Source: Dryocosmus kuriphilus | Taxonomy: Eukaryota > Arthropoda > Insecta > Hymenoptera > Cynipidae | Direction: 5' to 3' | DNA: 64,000 bases | NCBI GenBank assembly: GCA_038277395.1 | Contig: CM076189.1 | Coordinates: forward strand, 211,522,011-211,586,010 | Shown here: piece by piece, positions 56,559-64,000 of the stretch | How the letters are laid out: each line of letters begins with the position of its first letter | Numbering within the stretch: the first letter of the stretch is position 1 | The notes under the pieces: model-generated | Told to the model about the DNA's origin: nothing | Database searches by the model: none | The model's input: only the letters and a program-made list of their open reading frames with translations | Translations under genes and position numbers: made by a program

Positions 56559-57829
56559 CAGTCTGTTCCACAAGAAAGAATACGCGTTTTCTCGAAAAGT
56601 TTTAAAGAAAACTTTATTTTTCTTCTTTGGCATGAAAAAACGCTTTAAAAATTAGGGAGTACTTACCTTAATAAATGGTCCAATCGCCATTATTCTCGAT
56701 AATGGCCTGGCATCTTCTGGGCATGCTCTCGACTAATTTTTCAGCATATTCTAAAGATAGAGAGCGCCACACCTCTCTAATTCGCCGAGAGAGCTGCTTG
56801 AGGGTGAATACACGCCTTCCTGCAAGTTTTCTCTTAACGACACTCCACACATTTTCAATCGGATTGGCATCAGGAGATTGTGAAGGCCAGGCCAAGGTGA
56901 CGACGCCATTTTCAGCTTTCCAGTTCTCGTAGAGGTGACTGCAACGTTTGGGATCGTTGTCCTCTTGAAGGATCCAAACCTCATTATTGGCTCCAAACAT
57001 CTTTTCTGCAGACCTCAGAAGACCATGCTTGTAGATTTTGACCATTTTTTCCGCGTTCAGGTTCTCAGTGAACAGCTCTAAACAGCCAAAACCGCGCTGT
57101 AAGAAGCATCCCCAAACATGGATCTTTACTGGGTGTTTAACAGTTCGCTGGAGAAACCGCTCACCTTTGCCTGACCAGGCACGTTTTATTGGAACCCATG
57201 CCCAAAAAGATGCTTCGTCGGAAAAAATCACATTTGACCAATCGCGATCATTATTTTCCATAGCCGATGACAGCCGTTTTTGCATGTGCACTTCTGAGAG
57301 CAGGGGCTTCTGCCTCGTACTACGGTACTGCATGTTTGCCTCAGCTAATCTGCGTCTTATGGTGTTTATACTAACGCCTAATCCCTTCTCCGCTAGCTTA
57401 GACTTGGCTTCACGCAGCCGTAGAGTGGGGTTGCGCTTGAATAGTGCGATGATCCCCTTATCCTCCTTGCTGGACGTTGCTCGCGTTTCTCCTTTTCCTG
57501 GAAGATCGTCAACAGCTTTTGTGTCTCTATACCGCTCCACCCACTTTTGCACGAAGTACTTAGACTTTTTAAGCACTTTAGCAGCAGCTGAGTATGAAAG
57601 TTTTGGTCCGTGTGCATTGTTGCACAAAAACAAACACAGCTTCGAACCGTTTAGCGTATACTGCACTCATTGCGCAAACTTGTTCACTATCCGACACTTC
57701 GAATGAGACTGAACCAAATCGGTGGTTCCGCTCTTGCACTTGAAACGTATAGTCAGGCAAAAAAAGAAACGAACAAAAATTTTTAAAACTTTTCGAGAAA
57801 ACGCATATTCTTTCTTGTGGAACAGACTG
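56559..57829 (-). mobile_element. Tc1-like transposon inside LINE B
   Basis: 1271 bp, reverse orientation. Ends CAGTCTGTTCCACAAGAAAG and its near-perfect complement; TA on both sides (56557-56558, 57830-57831). Same family as 8708-9971 and at the homologous LINE site. Confidence 0.92.
56668..57670 (-). pseudogene. Tc1-like DD34E transposase, one frameshift
   Basis: ATG at 57668-57670 starts MSAVYAKRFEAV; four extra bases near 57630 shift the frame, after which it is open to TAA at 56668 (NAHGPKLSYSAAAKVLKKSK to NNGDWTIY), about 320 codons. DDE residues are intact: VIFSDEASF, QEDNDPKR and DANPIENVW. The sister copy lacks this shift but has another near 9105, so each copy is broken at a different place. 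This is the least damaged transposase in the window. Confidence 0.88.
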
Positions 57830-57831
57830 TA

Positions 57832-58110
57832 AGCGAAAAAGGGCCAAAGAAATTAGTTTACAAAATAAGTGCGATCAAACACATAAGAAGTATCTCGAGA
57901 TTAGTAAAAGTACAAATAGGTTTTACAGATCCAAGAAAAGAGAGCGGGCAAAGAATAAAATACTAGCAATAGAGACGCACAACAAACAAAGTAATCCGCG
58001 TGAGATGTACAGGGGAATCAATTTTATAAGGAAAGGCTTTCAAAGTAGAACGGAAGTGATGAGGGACGAAAATGGCAATCTAGTAGCTGATGCGACAGAG
58101 AGACTAAATT

Positions 58111-58148
<38 letters not shown>

Positions 58149-59715
58149 AAGTTAATCTCGGTGAAATCCGCACTACCGATCTACTAATTGATGAGCCTAC
58201 TGATAAAGTAATAGTAATGGTCATAAAGAGGTTGAAAAATAACAAAGCCGCGGGCATTGACGACCTATCGTCAGAACTGATAAAAATTGGGGTCCTCGCC
58301 TCACAAGGCAAATTTGTAAATTAATACGCGCAATCTGGAAAACAGAACGCATACCGAAGGAATGCAATACGTCTATTATTATACCGATTTTTAAAAAAGG
58401 CGATGAACTGTAACAATTATCGTGGAATTTCACTTGTGCCTTCGTGCTATAAGATCCTGTCCAGTGTAATCTTAAGTAGACTAACCCCTCTTGCTGAGGA
58501 TATTATTTGGGATTACCAGTGTGGATTCCACCGAAACGGGTCTACAAGCGATCAAATGTTAAAATTAGACAACTGTTAGAAAAAAAATGGGAATTTAATG
58601 AAGCAATACATCAGCTATTTATCCACTTCAAAAAAGCTTACGAATCTATTATACACGCACGAATGTACTGGATTCTGGAGTTCTTGGGTGTACCAAGGAA
58701 ACTGGTTAGACTTATAGAAGTTTCTTTGGCGGCAATAGGGGTAAAATACGCGTAAACAGAAGTTCATCTGAAGAGTTTTTGATCCGCAGTGGCCTGAAAC
58801 AGAGCGATGCGCTTTGATGCATCCTTTTCAACCTAGTTTTAGAATACGCTGTCAGACAAGTACAAACGAATCCGTCCGGTGCTACCCTCAATGGGATAAT
58901 ACAAATTCTGGGATATGTAGATGATCTCGACTTACTTGGTGATGATAGAGAAACAGTAGCTAAAAATGCGGAAATCTTGATCACAAAAGCCAAGGAAATA
59001 GGTTTAGAAGTTAGCGAATCGAAGACAAAATATTTGATCGTCGACAGATCAGAACGAAGCAATGAAGAGGGGGATCTAATGGCCGGAAATATGAAATTTG
59101 AAAGAGTTAATGAGTTTAAATACCTCGAGACTATTATAACTAACGACAATAACATTAAAGCGGAAATCAACAGGCGGCTGCACGCTGTCAATCGGTGCTA
59201 CTATGCAGCAAATACATTACAAAAATCGCGTTCGTTATCCAGAAGCATCAAAGTAAGAATTTATAAAACGATAACAATGCCAGCCTTCATGTGCGGGTAA
59301 GAAACGTGGGCGCTGACGAAAGGAGAGGAGAACAGGTTTAGAGTATTCAAAAATAAGGTGATCAGAAAAATCTATGGCCCCAAAAGGGACCAAGAGCCTG
59401 GTGAATGGAGAAAACTGCATAATGATGAGCTGCATGCTCTCTACGGGTCAGCAAATATTAATAGAGTAATGAAAGCGCGCAAATTAAGCTGGGCGGGACA
59501 TGTAGCAAGAATAGGCAACGAAAGAACAGTGGCGTAAGTTTTAAGAGGGAAACCGATTCGTAAGAGACCTCTAGGAAGACCGAGAAACAGATGGGAGAAA
59601 AATGTAAGGGACGATTTAAAAGAGCTAGGACATGATTATTTTAAGTGGATGGAGGATGCACAGGATAGAGATGCGTGGCGGTTCCGGGTAGCTGAGGCAA
59701 TGAACTTCTGAGTTC
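57832..59715 (+). pseudogene. LINE B reverse transcriptase and C-terminal region
   Basis: Collinear with LINE A 9974-11173 plus 14005-14710. Blocks: REMYRGINFIRKGFQSRTEV, NKAAGIDDLSSELIKIGVL (here AGID, the usual RT form), RQLLEKKWEFNEAIHQLF, FIHFKKA (catalytic D changed to H), NGIIQILGYVDDLDLLGD (YVDD), ETIITNDNNIKAEINRRLHA and RKLSWAGHVARIGNERTVA. Stops and shifts occur near 58322 (shared with A), 58400, 58755, 58818 and 59298. The T tract at 58113-58147 replaces part of the linker. Confidence 0.82.
58113..58147. repeat. 35-T tract replacing 42 bp of LINE B
   Basis: LINE A has 42 bp here between CTAAATTTATTTT and TTGAAGTTAATCTCGG; LINE B has only T. Flanking sequence on both sides is otherwise nearly identical to A. 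Confidence 0.8.
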
Positions 59716-59769
59716 GCAAGGCTACACTATAATGATAATGATAATAATTATTATTATCATTATTATTAT

Positions 59770-61560
59770 ATCGGGTAACTGCCTATGAAAAAAAAATCCT
59801 TTTAGTTCTGATAAAAATCAATCTAATAATATTATTGTAAATATTGAAGAAGGTAAAAAAATGTTGAGGATGATAAAAAATATAACGTATGAAAATTTGT
59901 CAAAGATTTCATTTCGAATCATACTAATATTACCAAATTCAATCATTTTAATAAAATTTCAGAAACAGTTAAAGAATATCAAGCAGATCATAAAGATTTG
60001 ATTTTTGCTAATGCAGATAGACGTAATATAACTGTTGCCACGAATAGGGTGACTACATTAAAACTATTCAAAATTTTTTACAAAATAACATTTTATATAA
60101 AAAATCTAATGCCAGTTTAGTTCCGTCTGTGAAAAAAATGCAATGATACAATATCTAGATGGGAAAATATAAAATACATAAGCGAAAAACTTGCTTTTCT
60201 TTTAAGAAATCATGGTTTTCTTGTAGCTAAAGCATGTGACTTACTGAAAGTTCACAAACTGGATTTAAAATGAAGAATCATAGTTTCTACTGTTGGTTCT
60301 CCAACTTACAAGTTAGCTCAATTTTTATTCAGTATCCTCAAACATACTTCGGGAAAAACAAATTCTTTCATTAAACACAGTTTGGATTTTTAAAATAAAA
60401 TTAAAAACTTAAATATACCAAATTCTCATTCTTTAGTTTTTTCTAGTTCTTTTAGATGCCACTTCCATGTTTGATAACATTCCTTTCGATTTAGTTTTAG
60501 ATTGTATTGAGGAAAAATTGCAGGTATAAAAAAATTTAATTAAAATTTTCAAATATTAGATTTTTATTATAACCGGAAATGTTTCTAATAATATTGTTTT
60601 TTCGTTTACTAATAATTTTTACAAACAGACCTTGAGCTGTCCGATAGGATCACCTATGTCTCCTGTAGCATCTAATCTTGTTATGGAAGGTATAAAAAAT
60701 AGAGCCTTGTATAAATTAAAATTTAAACCACTATTTTATGAAAGATATGTGGGCGACATTCTTACAATTATTCCTACTGAAAAAATAGAAGAATTATTAA
60801 ATAACTTTAATTCCATTGAAGATTCTTTAAAGTTTACCTTTGAACTTGAGAATGGCAATTTACTTTCATTTATCAGTTATTAGAATGGAAAATGGAGACT
60901 TAGTTACGAATTTAATCCATAGATGCATAAAATTAAGCGATTTTAAATTTAGAAAAGAAAACCCAGAACAACTTAGAATTACATGACAAGCAAAATAACT
61001 ATTCACTTCCCTTAATAGAAAGCATCCTTAAAGAAAGAATACACGAAATTTATAACTGCTCCAATAAAAAAAAAAACAGATGGTTAGAAAAATTACAAAA
61101 AAAAACTAATCTACATGTCTCTGTCCATATGTCCAAGGTTTATAAGAAAGGCATAGAAGCGCTCTAATGCAATTTAGTATCCATGTATATTTTTAAAATA
61201 ATCACAAACTAGGTAACTATGCGACTAATAAAAATGATTCATAATAGATGGATAATTTATCTAACGGAGTTTGTTTAATTAAATGCAAAGTTTGTCACAA
61301 AGTTTATATTGGTGAAACTGGACATAGGTTAAAAACTAGAATCTCCGAAGATAAACGCGATTGTATAATTGGTAATCTTAATACTGGTCTATCCTAGCAC
61401 AGTTTGAATTTTAATCATTTCTGTTTTTTTTCAATTTTGAGAATATTAAAATTTTAGCTAGAAAAAATAATACTTATAAAAAAGAAACTTAGAGTCTATT
61501 TACCTAAATAAGTTGAAAATGATCAGTATGAATTTAAAAACTGAAATTCTTAATATAAAT
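59770..61560 (+). pseudogene. Penelope-like RT and GIY-YIG endonuclease
   Basis: Blocks in order: ETVKEYQADHKDLIFANADR, ENIKYISEKLAFLLRNHGF, LLKVHKLDLKMRIIVSTVGS, LDATSMFDNIPFDLVLDC (first catalytic D), LSCPIGSPMSPVASNLVME and FYERYVGDILTIIPT, where the usual RYVDD has become RYVGD. The C-terminal part has KCKVCHKVYIGETGHRLKTR, a GIY-YIG endonuclease (YIG kept). The intact protein would cut target DNA and copy its RNA. Many frame changes and stops, plus the lost Asp, make it inactive. Confidence 0.8.
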
Positions 61561-61610
61561 CAATGTTATCATAGTATAATAAATTACAATTTTTTCAAAA
61601 CTCTTTGCCT

Positions 61611-62379
61611 TTGGCGCGCTTCCTCATTTGTAATTGAACACGCCATCTATTTTGTACACTTCATTAACATAACCTAAAATAGCTCCTGTTTTGTGCTTAG
61701 CCATCACTCTCTGTTAGAGATGGGACTGACAGTGGTCTTACTCGTCATTTACGCGTCATTTACCGGTCATGTGTTGTAAATGGGTAAATGCGATAAAACT
61801 CAGAATTTGAAGAAATAATTCATTAAATGTAATGAAACAAATTTTCGAAACATTTTTGCACACTATTTGGACTGAAATACATAAATGGTTGTAAGATATG
61901 CTAAAAAGGTACTTTAAATAATAAGAAAATACATGTTTGGAGTGCAACATAACCTAAGCGTTACGCGACGGGATTTTTAAAACACGCATGTCAAAGTATA
62001 ATATTTATGAAATAATAGCAATTGCATCAAATAATACAATTTATTACTACCTCACAAGTAATAAGTTGTAATTAGTATGTGATAATTTCTGTTAATCTTA
62101 TACATTATACAATATATTACAATATTATAATTATTATTAAGTTCTTTTAATTTTAGTAATGTAATATTTGAGGATAATTTTTCAAAATTTTGCATAAAAT
62201 GAGGCTACAATAAAGTAATTTGTCACTTTTTTTTATGAAATTGCAGAAATAATTCAAATTTTAATGTTTTCATAAATTTTTAAATAGCATTTCTCAATTA
62301 ATTATACTTCATTAATATCAGGATACTTATAAAATTGGTTGCCTGATAATATATTGAACAAATTGTAAGACATATTGTG
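61611..62379. other. AT-rich DNA, possible Penelope 3' flank
   Basis: 61611-61760 is less AT-rich (GCCTTTGGCGCGCTTCCTC) and may be the 3' untranslated part of the Penelope-like element. The rest to 62379 is AT-rich without features. Confidence 0.35.
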
Positions 62380-64000
62380 AGACTAATAAAAAAGAACGAA
62401 AAAATAAATCCTGGATATACAAATTAACGGAAAAGAATTGAGAAAAATAAAAATTGACGAATTAAAAAATTTCCGAAATTTAAAATAACGACACAATTTT
62501 TAATAACCTAAAACAAAAATCTCGAATTATGCAAATAACGAATTTAAAAATATCCGTCAATAAAACTTACCTAATTCAACAATTTGCGAATTATAATATG
62601 AACAAATTATAAAATTAAAGATATTAATTTCCCCCAAATTCTAAAATTCCCGAAATTTAAAATTGTCGTAATTCAAAGTTGTCGATACGTGAAATTGACG
62701 AAAGTAAATATTGAATAAAAATAAAATATTGAATTGTTTATTAATTCAATGTAAAGGGAACAATCAAAAATAACAAAAAAAAAAGAATACCGAATACATA
62801 AATTAAAAAAAAGGAAAATTGACGAAAATAAAAATTGATGAATAATAAAATTTCCGAAATTAAAAATAACGACAAAATTTTTAATTATCGAAAATAAAAA
62901 TCTCGAATTATGCAAATAGCGAATTTAAAAATATCTGAAATTAAAATTAGGCTAATTATAAAATTTGCAAATTATAATATTAACGAATTATAAAATTAAC
63001 GAATTATTTTTCCCCAAATTCTTAAACTCCCGAAATTTAAAATTGTCGAAATGCAAAATTGTCGATACTTAAAATTGACGAAAATAAATATTGCAATAAA
63101 AAATAAAATATTTTATTATTGTGATTAATTAGTTATTAGAGGACTAATAAAAAATAACGAAAAAATGAATACCGAATATAATAATTAACGAAAAAGAAAA
63201 TTGCCGAATTATAAAATGCATTAATTATTAATTGCCGGAATTATTATCAAAAAATTTTTTTTGCAAAATTTGGAATTTGTTATTTTATAATTAATAAATA
63301 AATAATTAAATTTTTTGTTTTTTAATTCAATTTTATTATCGGCAATTTTTAATATCGAAAATTTTGAATTTGTAGTTCTCAAAATTTATAATTCAGCAAA
63401 CTTTATTTACGAATATTTTTGGATTCGTTATTTGTATAATTCGAGTTTCATTTCAATAATTAAAAATTGTGTCGTTATTCCAAATTTCGGAAATTTATAA
63501 TTCGTAAATTTTTATTTTCGACATTTTTCTTTAATTTTTTTAGTCAGTATTTATTTTTTCATTATTTTTTATTAGTCACATAATTCAATATTTTATTTTT
63601 TAATTCAATATTCATTTTCGTCAGTTTTAAACATCGGCAATTTTGAATTTCGACAATTTTAAATTTCGGCAATTTGAAATTTCGGCCATTTAAGAATTTG
63701 AGGAAATAAATAATTTGTTAATTTTATAATTCGTTAATATTACAATTCGAAAATTTTATTATTCGGTATATTTTAATTAGGAATATTTTTAAATTCATTA
63801 TTTGCATAACTCGAGATTTTTATTTGTCGATAATTAAACATTTTTGTCGTTATTTTGAATTTCGGAAATTGTATAATTCGTCAATTTTTATTTTCGGTAA
63901 CTTTTTTTTCGTTAATTTTTATATTCGGTATTTATTTTTTCATTATTTTTGATTAATTACAATTTTGTTCGTAGTAAAATAAGTTTAAAAATTCGACGAA
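62380..64000. repeat. AT-rich ~375-bp array with an inversion point
   Basis: Two and a part units in one direction (about 62398, 62785 and 63145) with words AAAATTTCCGAAATT, AATCTCGAATTATGCAAATA, CCCGAAATTTAAAATTGTCG and AAAATTGACGAAAATAAA; from about 63260 the same words appear reversed (TCGTTATTTGTATAATTCGAG, AATTTCGGAAATT). So the array switches strand near 63250 and runs out of the window. No coding content. Confidence 0.65.

Larger units (their letters stand above)
52829..59770 (+). mobile_element. LINE B: second copy of the LINE A family, nested
   Basis: Collinear with LINE A: leader 52829-53318, endonuclease 53320-53769 and 55941-56556, RT and C-terminus 57832-59715, tail 59728-59770. 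It is split by an LTR-like insert (53770-55940) and a Tc1-like element (56559-57829). In B the 70 bp missing from A are present and the RT is not split at the A site, but 42 bp of the RT linker are replaced by 35 T (58113-58147). Its own target is the Penelope-like element. Confidence 0.85.
52530..61610 (+). mobile_element. Penelope-like element split by LINE B
   Basis: N-terminal coding sequence at 52560-52828 and the rest at 59770-61610, with LINE B (and its own inserts) between. Left coding stops at LGKKMGYSI; right resumes with LPMKKKSF. The continuity of the conserved Penelope N-terminal region across the gap shows one element. Its order is N-terminal domain, RT, then GIY-YIG endonuclease. 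The element without inserts is about 2.1 kb and full of stops. Confidence 0.75.

Noticed and set aside
57038..57706. 222-codon open frame on the plus strand
   Set aside because: Antisense shadow of the Tc1-like transposase; the same shadow appears opposite the other copy.

Overview
The window is eukaryotic and almost certainly from an insect or other arthropod. It is AT-rich, has a spliced gene model with GT...AG borders, and is packed with mariner/Tc1, RTE/jockey-like, R1-like and restriction-like-endonuclease (RLE) LINEs, a Penelope-like element and a MULE. No bacterial operon, rRNA, tRNA or CRISPR was seen. I cannot name the species. Only one candidate host gene is supported: a small two-exon gene for a secreted protein at 26470-27136, possibly reading on to 27360. 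Nearly everything else is a graveyard of nested, mutated transposons and non-coding repeats.

Layout. 0-7.1 kb: AT-rich DNA with minisatellite and a structured non-coding repeat (called Rep-A here) whose end carries GCGCGAAGCGCG-type palindromes; a forward and an inverted copy face each other and a MITE lies between them. 7.15-14.7 kb: LINE A (apurinic endonuclease plus RT), split by a Tc1-like element (8708-9971) and by a 2.8-kb LTR-like insert (11174-13999) with a 25-bp minisatellite. 14.74-19.5 kb: an RLE-type LINE with (TAA)n tracts on both sides. 20.9 kb: a second MITE copy. 22.1-26.3 kb: a palindromic composite holding a DDE transposon with about 300-bp terminal inverted repeats (TIRs) and a Rep-A copy. 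26.47-27.36 kb: the secreted-protein gene. 27.74-30.73 kb: a MULE with a FLYWCH-type zinc finger, a 9-bp target-site duplication (TSD) and a mariner inserted in the zinc-finger codons.

32.8-43.0 kb: one Rep-A copy split first by a 3.66-kb transposon with 0.7-kb TIRs made of about 120-bp subrepeats (transposon X, 33303-36965) and then by a very purine-rich LINE (LINE C, 38147-42936). 44-49 kb: tandem TIR-like remnants, an R1-like LINE 3' half on the minus strand and another RT fragment (LINE D). 50.9-51.8 kb: a degenerate GAATRTTC-like array. 52.5-61.6 kb: a Penelope-like element split by LINE B, which itself carries an LTR-like insert (holding an R1-type ORF1 derivative), a Tc1-like copy and a 35-T tract. 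62.4-64 kb: an AT-rich array of about 375-bp units that inverts at about 63.25 kb.

Most notable: LINE A and LINE B carry the same Tc1-like family at the same TA dinucleotide but in opposite orientations, and the two LINE copies share inactivating lesions, so they descend from one already defective copy. Transposon X, the Rep-A family and the secreted-protein gene are the best candidates for undescribed biology. Positions of repeat boundaries are by eye and may be off by a few bases; none of the identities was checked by database search.
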